The notes under the pieces: model-generated
Databases searched by the model: none
What the model saw: only the letters and a program-made list of their open reading frames with translations
Told to the model about the DNA's origin: nothing
Assembly (NCBI GenBank): GCA_003220495.1
Contig: QHSP01000052.1
Span: 1 to 49,650, forward strand
Reading direction: 5' to 3'
From: Candidatus Rokuibacteriota bacterium
GTDB lineage: Bacteria; Methylomirabilota; Methylomirabilia; Rokubacteriales; CSP1-6
DNA: 49,650 bases
Shown: positions 16,757 to 25,019 of the stretch, one piece after another
How the letters are laid out: every line of letters begins with the position of its first letter
Position numbering within the stretch: position 1 is the stretch's first letter
Made by a program: the position numbers and the translations under genes

Positions 16757-17962
16757 ATGAACCGTCACAGGGGCTACCTCGTTCTTGCGCTCGTCGCCAT
16801 CCTGGCCGTGGCGCTGCTTCCGGCCTCGAATCTGGAGGCGCAAGGCAGCAAAGGCACCGTCAAGATCGCCACGCAGAGCCCTCTCAGCGGCGGTCAGGCG
16901 GCGCTCGGCGAGGGCATCAAGCTCGGCGCGCAGCTCGCCGTCGAGAAATTCAAAGGCGCCCTCGAGAAGCAAGGCTTCAAGGTCGAGCTCGTCCCGTTCG
17001 ACGACCAGGCCAAGCCCGACGTCGGCGTGGCGAACGCGAAGAACATCATCGCCGACAAGGACATTCTCGCCGTCATCGGTCATCTGAACTCGGGCGTGGC
17101 GATTCCGTCCTCCGAGGTCTACAAGGAAGTCTCGCTCGCGATGATCTCGCCCGCGAACACGAACCCCGTCGTCACCGACCGGGGCTATCCGAACGTCAAC
17201 CGGGTCTGCGGGCGTGACGACGTCCAGGGCGTCGTCGGCTCCGAGTTCGCGTCCGCGACGATGAAGGCGAAGTCCGTCTACATCATCCACGACAAGACAC
17301 CGTACGGCCAGGGCGTCGCCGAGTTCTTCAAAGCCGATGCCGAGAAGAAGGGCATCAAGGTCCTCGGCTTCGAGGGAACGGAGGAGAAGTCGAACTTCGA
17401 CCCGATCGTGACCCCGATGAAGGCGAAGAACCCCGACGTGATCTACTTCGGCGGCATTTACGACCAGGCGGCGCCGTTCTTCAAGCAGTCCCGCGAGAAG
17501 GGCGTGAAGGGCAAGTTCTTCGGTCCGGACGGCATGGACTCCTCGGATCTGACGAAGATCGCCGGGAAGGCCGTCGTGGGCATGTACTACACCTCGGCCG
17601 CCGGCCCCGCCTCGGAGCTCCCGCGGGCGAAGGCGTTCGTCGACGAGTTCAAGAAGAAGTTCGGCAAGAACCCCGAGCCGTACGCGGCGGAGGCCTACGA
17701 CGCCGCCACCATGGCCCTCAAGGGCATCGAGGCGGCCGCGAAGGGCGGCAAGCTGCCGACCCGCGAGGACGTCGCGACGGCAGTCCGCAAGACGAAGCTG
17801 CCCAACGGCATCACCGGCGACATCGAGTTCGACTCGAAGGGCGACCGGAAGAAGGCCCTCTACTTCGTCTTGCAGGTCGCGAGCGACGATCCCGGGAAGT
17901 GGGGCAACAACAAGATCGTCAAGCAGCTGGCGATCGCCGCACCCGCAGCGCCGAAGAAGTAA
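16757..17962 (+). CDS. livK: Branched-chain amino acid ABC transporter, substrate-binding protein
   Basis: 401 residues. A Sec signal peptide (about 1-30, VLALVAILAVALLPASNLEAQ) is followed by a periplasmic-binding-protein type I fold: VKIATQSPLSGGQAALGEGI at the start of the mature protein, AVIGHLNSGVAIPSSEVYKE in the ligand cleft, and AAEAYDAATMALKGIEAA near the end. This is the LivJ/LivK family, which binds Leu/Ile/Val or related small amino or carboxylic acids; exact ligand cannot be read from sequence. It has the strongest RBS of the window (AAGGAGGG at 16744). A very stable hairpin separates it from the permease genes, which should favour excess binding protein. Confidence 0.92.
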   Translation: MNRHRGYLVLALVAILAVALLPASNLEAQGSKGTVKIATQSPLSGGQAALGEGIKLGAQLAVEKFKGALEKQGFKVELVPFDDQAKPDVGVANAKNIIADKDILAVIGHLNSGVAIPSSEVYKEVSLAMISPANTNPVVTDRGYPNVNRVCGRDDVQGVVGSEFASATMKAKSVYIIHDKTPYGQGVAEFFKADAEKKGIKVLGFEGTEEKSNFDPIVTPMKAKNPDVIYFGGIYDQAAPFFKQSREKGVKGKFFGPDGMDSSDLTKIAGKAVVGMYYTSAAGPASELPRAKAFVDEFKKKFGKNPEPYAAEAYDAATMALKGIEAAAKGGKLPTREDVATAVRKTKLPNGITGDIEFDSKGDRKKALYFVLQVASDDPGKWGNNKIVKQLAIAAPAAPKK

Positions 17963-17967
17963 GCGCG

Positions 17968-18054
17968 GTCCGAGGGGGAGGGCAGGGGGCGCGGCGGGTC
18001 CGGGGCTTCGGAACCCACTCGCCCCAGACCCGCCCCCTGCCCTCCCCCTCGGAC
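17968..18054 (+). terminator. Very strong hairpin between livK and livH
   Basis: A perfect 24-bp inverted repeat pairs 17968-17991 with 18031-18054. Inside it a second helix pairs 17997-18006 with 18021-18030 with one mismatch. No clear T-run follows (TATTGCGGCT), so it may be a partial terminator or, more likely, an RNA-protecting element at the 3' end of livK mRNA, as intergenic structures do between binding-protein and permease genes in other operons (malE-malF). livH starts 16 bases after it. Confidence 0.8.
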
Positions 18055-18070
18055 TATTGCGGCTTAGGGC

Positions 18071-19042
18071 ATGGACGTTGACCTTCTCATCGGAATCTTT
18101 CCGCAGGTCTTGCTCGACGGCATCACCCTCGGCTTCATGTACGCCCTCATCGCGCTCGGGTACACGATGGTGTACGGCGTCCTCGAGTTCATCAACTTCG
18201 CCCACTCCGAGATCTTCATCTTCGGCGCCTTCGTTGGCGTCGAGGTCCTGCTCGGCCTGAAGAGCATCGGGCTTCTCGACGGCCTGCCGTGGCCCCTCGT
18301 GCTCATCCTGGCCCTGGTGGTGGGCATGGGCGCCAGCGGGCTGCTCGCCGTCACCGTGGAGCGGATCGCCTACCGTCCCCTGCGCGGCGCGCCCCGGCTG
18401 ATTCCACTGATCTCCGCCATCGGCATCTCGTTCTTCCTGCAGGACCTCATCCGGCTCGTCGAATCGCTCTGGCGGAACGCCTTCAACCTGGTGTACCCGA
18501 CGATGGACGTGCTCAACCTCCGCTTCGAGCTCAGCGAGACGATCGACGTGTCGGTCAAGTCGCTCGTGGTCATCGGCGGCGCGCTGCTCATGCTCTGGGC
18601 CCTTCACCTGATCGTGAACCGTACGAAGGTCGGCACCGCGATCCGCGCGGTAGCCGAGGACCAGGCCGCGGCGAGCCTCATGGGCATCGACGTCAACCGG
18701 ATCATCTCGCTCACGTTCCTGATCGGGGGCGCGATGGGCGGCGCCGCGGGGGTGCTCTTCGGCGTCCAGTACGGGCTCATCAATCCCTACAGCGGCTTCA
18801 TCCCGGGCCTGAAGGCGTTCACCGCGGCCGTGCTCGGCGGGATCGGGAACATCCCGGGCGCGATGCTCGGTGGGCTCGTCCTCGGGCTTCTGGAGGCCTT
18901 CGCGGCGGCATATCTCTCGCTGCTCACGGGGGGCGCGTTCGGCGCCGAATACAAGGACATCCTCGCCTTCTCGATGCTGATCTTGATCCTGATCTTCCGG
19001 CCCAAGGGGCTGCTCGGCGAAGTCGTGCGGGAGCGCGCGTGA
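18071..19042 (+). CDS. livH: Branched-chain amino acid ABC transporter permease LivH
   Basis: 323 residues, an inner-membrane permease of about eight segments. The N-terminus LLDGITLGFMYALIALGYTMVYGVLEFINFAHSE is the LivH hallmark (split by a few residues here), followed by the conserved loop RAVAEDQAAASLMGIDVNRI, the cytoplasmic contact with the ATPase subunits. The C-terminus GGIGNIPGAMLGGLVLGLLEA is also typical. It forms the channel with LivM. Its TGA overlaps the livM GTG (GTGA). Confidence 0.95.
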   Translation: MDVDLLIGIFPQVLLDGITLGFMYALIALGYTMVYGVLEFINFAHSEIFIFGAFVGVEVLLGLKSIGLLDGLPWPLVLILALVVGMGASGLLAVTVERIAYRPLRGAPRLIPLISAIGISFFLQDLIRLVESLWRNAFNLVYPTMDVLNLRFELSETIDVSVKSLVVIGGALLMLWALHLIVNRTKVGTAIRAVAEDQAAASLMGIDVNRIISLTFLIGGAMGGAAGVLFGVQYGLINPYSGFIPGLKAFTAAVLGGIGNIPGAMLGGLVLGLLEAFAAAYLSLLTGGAFGAEYKDILAFSMLILILIFRPKGLLGEVVRERA

Positions 19043-20232
19043 TCCGGTCGCTGATCGCCGTGGCGCTGGTTGGCCTGTCGGCGCTCGCGGTCGCCACATT
19101 TCCCAGGTCCGTCCTCGTGTTCCTCCTCTTCCAGGGCTCGCTCCTCTACGTCTTCAAGGCGAGGATGCCGGATCCGCTCCGCTGGGGTCTGCTGGCGACC
19201 AGCCTCCTGGTGCTGATGCCGACCATCGGCTACTTCAACAGCTACTATCTGGAGGTCGCGACGCAGGTCGGGATCTTCGTCGCGCTGGCGCTCGGCCTCA
19301 ACATCGTGGTCGGTCTAGCCGGGCTCCTCGATCTCGGCTACGTCGCCTTCTTCGCCGTCGGCGCGTACTCCTGGGCCATCCTCGGCTCGCCGCACGCCAA
19401 CGTCATCTTCGGCGGCGAGACCTTCCCGCTGGCCGGCTGGTGGTTCTACGTCTTCCTCTTCGTCGGGCTGGGCACCGCCGCGATCACCGGAATCCTGCTC
19501 GGCCTGCCCGTGCTGCGACTGCACGGCGACTATCTCGCCATCGTCACCCTGGGCTTCGGCGAGGTGATTCGAGTCCTCGCCAACAACCTCGACAAGCCGA
19601 TCAACTTCACGAACGGCCCCAAGGGCATCACGCCAATCTCGCGGCCGCCGACGCCGTTCGGGATCCCGTACGGCGAGTTCTTTTACTTCCTCGCGCTGCT
19701 GATCGTGGTCGCGGTCATCGTCGTCAACCGCCGGCTCGAAGATTCCCACATCGGCCGGGCGTGGGAGGCGATTCGCGAGGACGAGCTGGCGGCGCGGGCG
19801 ATGGGGGTGTCGCTGGTACGCATGAAGCTCATGGCCTTCGCCTGCGGCGCCTCGTTCGCCGGCGTGATGGGCGTGCTGTTCTCGGCCAAGCAGGTCTTCA
19901 TCAACCCGGAATCGTTCACCTTCCTCGAATCGATCGGAGTGCTCGCCATGGTCATCCTGGGCGGGATGGGCTCGATTCCCGGCGCGATCGTCGGCGCCAC
20001 CGTCGTGACCGTGCTCAATCTTCAAGTGTTGAAAGGGTTCTCGCTCTGGCTCAACGAGCTGAAGAACGCGGGAGTGACCGTCCTCGGCTACAGCCTCGCC
20101 GATCTCCCGACCCAGTTCGAGCCGGCCAAATACGAGCGCATGGTCTTCGGGATCATCCTCGTCCTGATGATGATCTTCCGCCCCCAGGGGATCTTCCCCG
20201 CGCGCCGCCGTCAGCGCGAGCTGGCGAAGTGA
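19039..20232 (+). CDS. livM: Branched-chain amino acid ABC transporter permease LivM
   Basis: About 397 residues; N-terminal extra membrane segments, then VALALGLNIVVGLAGLLDLGYVAFFAVGAY (family signature), VTLGFGEVIRVLANN, and the ATPase-contact loop AIREDELAARAMGVSLVRMK. The C-terminal ILVLMMIFRPQGIFPARRRQ is typical. The GTG at 19039 overlaps the livH stop and gives the expected N-terminus; longer upstream frames are read-through of livH. It forms the heterodimeric permease with LivH. A 55-base gap to livG contains no feature I can name. Confidence 0.95.
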   Translation: MIRSLIAVALVGLSALAVATFPRSVLVFLLFQGSLLYVFKARMPDPLRWGLLATSLLVLMPTIGYFNSYYLEVATQVGIFVALALGLNIVVGLAGLLDLGYVAFFAVGAYSWAILGSPHANVIFGGETFPLAGWWFYVFLFVGLGTAAITGILLGLPVLRLHGDYLAIVTLGFGEVIRVLANNLDKPINFTNGPKGITPISRPPTPFGIPYGEFFYFLALLIVVAVIVVNRRLEDSHIGRAWEAIREDELAARAMGVSLVRMKLMAFACGASFAGVMGVLFSAKQVFINPESFTFLESIGVLAMVILGGMGSIPGAIVGATVVTVLNLQVLKGFSLWLNELKNAGVTVLGYSLADLPTQFEPAKYERMVFGIILVLMMIFRPQGIFPARRRQRELAK

Positions 20233-20287
20233 CGCCGGTGCCGGCTCGGCGCGGGCCACTCGCGGCGGCGTCCTAGAGCCCGCGACC

Positions 20288-21085
20288 GTGCCGGCCCTAT
20301 TCGAAGCCCGAGGCGTCACCAAGAGGTTCGGCGGGCTCACGGCGCTGCACGATGTGCACTTCGCGATCGATCAGGGGATCTCGTCGATCATCGGGCCGAA
20401 CGGGGCCGGCAAGACGACGCTCTTCAACATCTTCACGGGTCTCTACGGGGCGGACGAGGGCAGCGTGACGTTCCGCGACCAGCCGCTGCTCGGGCTGCGC
20501 CCCGATCAGATCACCGCACTCGGCATCTGCCGCACGTTCCAGAACATCCGGCTCTTCGCCAACATGACGGCAATCGAGAACGTGCTGGTCGGCATGAACT
20601 CGCGCATCTCGCTCCGCCTGTGGGACGTCCTCTCGCGCAGCCCGGGCTTCCGCCGGACCGAATCCGAGCTGGCCGCGCGCGCAGTCAGCCTGCTCGACCG
20701 CGTCGGGCTCCAGGCCAGCGCGAACATCGTCGCGCGCAACCTGCCGTACGGCGACCGGCGACGGCTCGAGCTCGCGCGGGCGCTCGCGTCCGAGCCCGCG
20801 CTGCTGCTCCTCGACGAGCCGACCGCCGGGATGACCCAGGGCGAGGCGTCCGCGCTGATGCACCTCCTAAGGAACCTGGTCGCCGACCTGGGGCTCGCCA
20901 TCATCCTGATCGAGCACAACATGCGCGTGGTCATGGAGGTATCCGACCGGGTGACCGTGCTGGATCACGGCGAGAAGATCGCCGAGGGGCCGCCACGCGA
21001 GGTCCAGAGCGACGCGCGCGTGATCGAAGCCTACCTCGGCAAGCGCGGGGCGGCGCCGAGGACGAGGGGGCGTGCGGCACACTGA
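20288..21085 (+). CDS. livG: Branched-chain amino acid ABC transporter ATP-binding protein LivG
   Basis: 265 residues. Walker A GPNGAGKT at 36-43, Q-loop in CRTFQNIRLFANMT, ABC signature region NLPYGDRRRLELARAL (the LivG-type 'PYGD' variant), Walker B LLLLDEPTAGMTQGE and switch His in LIEHNMRVVME. The C-terminal BCA-type tail DARVIEAYLGKRG matches LivG. It energises LivH/LivM with LivF. The GTG start is chosen by family alignment; RBS is weak. Its 3' end overlaps the next gene by 14 bases, in a different frame. Confidence 0.95.
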   Translation: MPALFEARGVTKRFGGLTALHDVHFAIDQGISSIIGPNGAGKTTLFNIFTGLYGADEGSVTFRDQPLLGLRPDQITALGICRTFQNIRLFANMTAIENVLVGMNSRISLRLWDVLSRSPGFRRTESELAARAVSLLDRVGLQASANIVARNLPYGDRRRLELARALASEPALLLLDEPTAGMTQGEASALMHLLRNLVADLGLAIILIEHNMRVVMEVSDRVTVLDHGEKIAEGPPREVQSDARVIEAYLGKRGAAPRTRGRAAH

Positions 21086-22556
21086 CTCCTCGGTGTGGCT
21101 GACACTGCTCTGCCTGCTCGGTGCGCTGCGTGTCGGGGTGTTCGCGGCGGCGTTGCCGCCCTTCCATCCGGTGGACGAGGCCTTCCACTACGACCTGGTC
21201 GTCAAGTACGCGCGCGGCCACGTGCCCGTACGGCTCACCGCCGAGCCGCTGGATCCGGTGACCCGCGAGACGATCGTCCTGTTCGGCACCGGCATCTCGA
21301 GCCCTCGCCCCGACTCGATCCTTCTGCACCGCAGTCCCGAATATCTGACCCCCCGGTCTCCCGATGGAGTGCCGCCACCCGTGTGGACCGCGCCTCCCGC
21401 CATACGCGCAGCCGCGGTGCCGTGGGGGATCCAGGACTGGGATCGCCTCAACTACGAGGCCGTCGAGCCGCCACTCTATTACGTCGCCGCCGGTGCCTGG
21501 CATCGTCTGGGGATCGCTCTCGGGTTCGCGGGGGCCCGGCTCTTCTACTGGACCCGATTCCTCAACGCGCTCCTGGAAGTGGCGCTCGTAGCGGTGGCGG
21601 CCGGCGCGGCGCGCCTCGCGTTGACCGAGGCGCCGATGCTCGCCGTTGGCGTGGCGCTCTTCGTCGCGCTCGTGCCACGAGGGAGCTTCTACGGCGTGAG
21701 CAATGATGCGCTGGCGCCACTGACGGGTGGCCTCGCGTTCTATGCGCTCTTACGCCTCACACGCGCGTCCGCGCCCTCCGTGAAGCTCTCGATCGGGGCT
21801 GGGGCTCTGGTGGCCGCCGCGCTGCTCACGAAAGGGACCGCCATCGCGATGCTCCTCGTCCTCCTGGTCGTGCTGGTCGCCCGCCGTCCGTGGGCGAGTC
21901 GCGCTGAAGCGATCGGGGCGCTCGCGACGCTCGCGAGCGTCGGAATCCCCGTCCTGGCGTGGCAGAGCCTCTACTGGATCGCGGGAGAGCCGTCGGGATC
22001 GACGCAGAAGGCGATGGCGCTCGGGTGGACACCGAAGGGCCTGGACGAGCTCTGGTCGCACCCGATTTTCGGGCCCGCGTTCTTTACGGCGTTCCTTCGG
22101 GAGCTGCTCGCGACCTTCTGGCGGGGCGAGCTCGTCTGGCACCTGGCACCGATCGGCTGGCCACGTCTGGACCTCCTGTACGCCGGATCCACCGTCGTGT
22201 GCCTGGCGGCCGCAGTGGCCAGGCGCCCCAGGTGGGCTCACGTCGGTGTTTGGAGCTCGTCCATCGCCGTGCTCGGCACCATCGCGCTCCTGGCGCTGCT
22301 ATCCGTCCGGTTCGACTTCGGTACTCGCACGCAGTACCCCTCACCGAGCTCACCGTTCTTCGTGGCGGGTCGACTCCTTTTCGGCGTATTCGTGCCCATC
22401 GCGGTGCTCTACGTCAGCGGCCTGGCCCGGATTCTGCGGGGCGATCGCCGCGCCGTCGTCGCGCTCACGGTTCTTCTGCTCGTGCTGACTGGCGCCGAGG
22501 CGACGACGACACCGGGGATCTTTGGCAGCGCCTACAACTGGTTTCATCTTCCCTAG
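21072..22556 (+). CDS. DUF2142-like polytopic membrane protein inserted between livG and livF
   Basis: 494 residues with about ten or more hydrophobic segments. After the first segment it reads LPPFHPVDEAFHYDLVVKYARG, close to the 'PpDExaHf' first-loop motif of DUF2142/GT-C-type membrane proteins thought to act in surface glycan synthesis. The long extracytoplasmic loop (about residues 60-130) and C-terminal SAYNWFHLP fit this group. It begins inside livG and ends 158 bases before livF, so it splits the ATPase pair. A GTG start at 21072 is assumed from the first membrane segment; other starts are possible. Function unknown; a role in the transporter is unlikely. Confidence 0.7.
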   Translation: MRHTDSSVWLTLLCLLGALRVGVFAAALPPFHPVDEAFHYDLVVKYARGHVPVRLTAEPLDPVTRETIVLFGTGISSPRPDSILLHRSPEYLTPRSPDGVPPPVWTAPPAIRAAAVPWGIQDWDRLNYEAVEPPLYYVAAGAWHRLGIALGFAGARLFYWTRFLNALLEVALVAVAAGAARLALTEAPMLAVGVALFVALVPRGSFYGVSNDALAPLTGGLAFYALLRLTRASAPSVKLSIGAGALVAAALLTKGTAIAMLLVLLVVLVARRPWASRAEAIGALATLASVGIPVLAWQSLYWIAGEPSGSTQKAMALGWTPKGLDELWSHPIFGPAFFTAFLRELLATFWRGELVWHLAPIGWPRLDLLYAGSTVVCLAAAVARRPRWAHVGVWSSSIAVLGTIALLALLSVRFDFGTRTQYPSPSSPFFVAGRLLFGVFVPIAVLYVSGLARILRGDRRAVVALTVLLLVLTGAEATTTPGIFGSAYNWFHLP

Positions 22557-22604
22557 CCGACGAGTACGTCTAGTCGTCATGACCTTGCCTTCTCCGACGG
22601 GAGC

Positions 22605-22617
22605 CTCGCGTACAATC
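22605..22617 (+). promoter_or_regulatory. Candidate -10 region upstream of livF
   Basis: CTCGCGTACAATC contains a good -10 box TACAAT (22611-22616). The best -35 candidate, TTGCCT (22585-22590), is 20 bases away. The identical 13-mer occurs at 27144-27156 ahead of the MOSC gene. This suggests livF has its own promoter after the inserted membrane-protein gene. Confidence 0.45.
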
Positions 22618-22714
22618 GAGGCCGCAAGCATGCGCCCGGGGCGAGGTCGACCTGTGAAGGAAAGCATCGTCCGGATCGGCCTCTGCCGCGCGTGCGGGCC
22701 AAGGGCGAGGCCGC

Positions 22715-23416
22715 GTGCTTAAAGTCCAGGCGCTCGACGTCGCGTACGGCGAGATTCGGGCGCTCCAGGGCGTCGGGCTCGAGGTGGGACGGGGCGAGAT
22801 CGTCACCATCCTCGGGAACAACGGCGCCGGCAAGACGACCACGCTCAAGACGATCTCCGGGCTGCTCCATCCGACCCACGGCACGATCACGCTCGAGAAC
22901 GAATCGCTCCTCGACGTGCCGCCACACGCGATCGTCTCCCGGGGAGTCGCGCACGTGCCCGAGGGACGGCGGATCTTCAACCGCCTGACGGTCCGCGAGA
23001 ACCTCATGATGGGCGCCTACCTCCGCGGCGACTCGGGCATCGGCGCCGATCTCGAACGGGTCTTCGGGCTTTTCCCGCGACTGTCCGAACGGATCGCTCA
23101 GGTGGCGGGCACCTTGTCGGGCGGCGAGCAGCAGATGCTCGCGATCGGGCGCGCGCTCATGGCGAGCCCGCGGCTCCTGCTGCTCGACGAGCCCAGCATG
23201 GGGCTGGCGCCGGTTCTCGTGGAGCAGATCTTCGACACGATCACCGATATCAATCGCCAGGGCATGACGATCCTGTTGGTCGAACAGAACGCCGCCATGG
23301 CCCTCTCGATCGCGCACCGGGGGTACGTGCTGGAAACCGGCTCGATCGCGCTCACGGGGACCGCGGCCGAGTTGTCGGACAACGCCGATGTCCGCCGAGC
23401 GTACTTGGGCGAATAG
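22715..23416 (+). CDS. livF: Branched-chain amino acid ABC transporter ATP-binding protein LivF
   Basis: 233 residues, normal for LivF. Walker A GNNGAGKT at 34-41, Q-loop region around VPEGRRIFNRLTVREN (LivF hallmark), signature LSGGEQQMLAIGRAL, Walker B LLLLDEPSMGLAPVL, and switch region LLVEQNAAMALSIAHRGYVLETG. The GTG at 22715 gives the standard N-terminus MLKVQALDVAYG. It pairs with LivG. The 158-base upstream gap holds a promoter-like site. The 3' end may overlap the next gene by 29 bases if that gene uses its first ATG. Confidence 0.96.
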   Translation: MLKVQALDVAYGEIRALQGVGLEVGRGEIVTILGNNGAGKTTTLKTISGLLHPTHGTITLENESLLDVPPHAIVSRGVAHVPEGRRIFNRLTVRENLMMGAYLRGDSGIGADLERVFGLFPRLSERIAQVAGTLSGGEQQMLAIGRALMASPRLLLLDEPSMGLAPVLVEQIFDTITDINRQGMTILLVEQNAAMALSIAHRGYVLETGSIALTGTAAELSDNADVRRAYLGE

Positions 23417-25019
23417 CGCGGGCGCGTCCGTGAGGTCTCGCGTGTGGGCCTGGCTCGCGGTCGCCGCGGTCGTGACGGCCGCGGCCGCGATCCGGCTCAG
23501 GCTGCTCGATGTCCCCCTCGATCGCGATGAGGGCGAGTACGCGTATTTCGGCCAGCTTCTGCTCGGTGGGGTGCCGCCCTACGCCCTGGCCTACAACCTC
23601 AAGCTGCCCGGCATCTACGGCGTCTACGCCCTGGTCCTCGCGACATTCGGTCAGACGCCAGCCGGCATCCGGACCGGCCTCATCCTGATAACCTCGGCCA
23701 CCACGGTGGGCATCTATCTCCTCGGCACGCGCCTCGCCCGGCCGGCCGTGGGCGTCGCCGCCGCGGCGATCTTCGCCACGCTCTCCCTCAGCCCAAAGAT
23801 CCTCGGCATCGCCGCCTACGCCGAGCACTTCGCGCTGCTCCCGGTCATCGCGGGAAGCCTCCTCCTGTGGAGCGCCACCCGCGAGTGGCGACCTGGGCTC
23901 GTGTTCGCCTGTGGGATCCTGTTCGCCCTCGGCCTTCTCATCCGTCAGAGCACGGCACTCTTCGTCGCCGGCGGAGTCGCCTACCTGCTGGTGTCGGATG
24001 CGGGCGCCACGGATCGGCCCCGCGCGGGCCGGGCCCGCGCCATCGCCGTCTTCGCCGCGGGTGCCCTGGTACCGCTGGCGCTCACGTGTGGCGGGCTTTT
24101 CGCGGCCGGGACGTTCAGAACCTTTTGGTTCTGGGTATTCTTGTACGCGCCGCACTATCAGGCGGGCCTGTCGACGGGTTGGAGCAATCTCGTTCGGACT
24201 CTCGGGACGGTGGCGCCGTCCACGTCGGTGGCTCTCGCCCTCGCTGCCATCGGTGTCGCCGCGCTCCTGCGCGACCCGCGCCGAGATCGGCCAGCCTTCG
24301 TGCTCTCGCTGGCGGCCTCGGCCCTCCTGGGAACAATGATGGGGCTCCAGTTCAGGCCGCACTACTTTCTGATCGCGCTTCCGGCGCTCGCCCTGCTCGC
24401 GGGCCTGGGGCTGGCTGCGCTGGCCGATCTTCTCGCGCGGTGGTGTCCCGACGGGCTCCGCTGGGCTCTTCCGGGTGTCCTCCTCGTGGCGGCGCTCGGC
24501 CAACCCCTGCTCGCGTCGCGCACCGTCCTGTTCGAGCTCACGCCGGACCAGGTCTCGCGCGCCATCTACGGGCGCAACCCATTCCCGGAGTCGGTGGAGA
24601 TCGCGCGCTACATCCGCGAGCATAGCTCGGCGAGCGACCGGATCGCCGTCGTCGGGTCCGAGCCGCAGATCTACTTCTACGCGTCCCGTCGATCGGCGAC
24701 CGGCTACATCTACACGTATCCCCTGATGGAGCTCCAGCCCTACGCGTCGGCGATGCAGCGAGAGATGATCAAGGAGATCGAGACCGCCGCGCCTCGATTC
24801 CTGGTCTTCGTCAGCGCGACCCGATCGTGGAACGTGTCACCGGGCTCCGATCAAACGATCTTCGGCTGGTTCGAGGCCTACCAGCGCGGCTTCACCCGGG
24901 TGGGCGTGGCCGACATCTCGCGGCAGGAAACCGTGTACCGGTGGGGTGAGGCAGCTAGCGGCTATGCGCCGCGTTCCGACGTCTGGCTCATGGTCTTCGA
25001 GCGGCAGCGGCCACGGTGA
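23388..25019 (+). CDS. GT39-type membrane glycosyltransferase (ArnT/PMT-like)
   Basis: 543 residues with about ten membrane segments. The first periplasmic loop has LDRDEGEYAYFGQLLLGG, the acidic D-E motif of GT-C enzymes that use lipid-linked sugar donors, followed by NLKLPGIYGVYAL. A soluble C-terminal part contains IAVVGSEPQIYFYASRRSATG. Such enzymes move a sugar from a polyprenyl phosphate to lipid, protein or glycan on the outer face of the inner membrane; donor and acceptor are unknown. The ATG at 23388 overlaps livF by 29 bases; a GTG at 23430 is an equally plausible start. It ends overlapping its paralogue (GTGA). Confidence 0.85.
   Translation: MSAERTWANSAGASVRSRVWAWLAVAAVVTAAAAIRLRLLDVPLDRDEGEYAYFGQLLLGGVPPYALAYNLKLPGIYGVYALVLATFGQTPAGIRTGLILITSATTVGIYLLGTRLARPAVGVAAAAIFATLSLSPKILGIAAYAEHFALLPVIAGSLLLWSATREWRPGLVFACGILFALGLLIRQSTALFVAGGVAYLLVSDAGATDRPRAGRARAIAVFAAGALVPLALTCGGLFAAGTFRTFWFWVFLYAPHYQAGLSTGWSNLVRTLGTVAPSTSVALALAAIGVAALLRDPRRDRPAFVLSLAASALLGTMMGLQFRPHYFLIALPALALLAGLGLAALADLLARWCPDGLRWALPGVLLVAALGQPLLASRTVLFELTPDQVSRAIYGRNPFPESVEIARYIREHSSASDRIAVVGSEPQIYFYASRRSATGYIYTYPLMELQPYASAMQREMIKEIETAAPRFLVFVSATRSWNVSPGSDQTIFGWFEAYQRGFTRVGVADISRQETVYRWGEAASGYAPRSDVWLMVFERQRPR

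Noticed and set aside
16742-19099. Long minus-strand frame of about 785 codons
   Set aside because: Antisense shadow of livK and livH; Arg/Glu/Asp-rich composition and no motifs.
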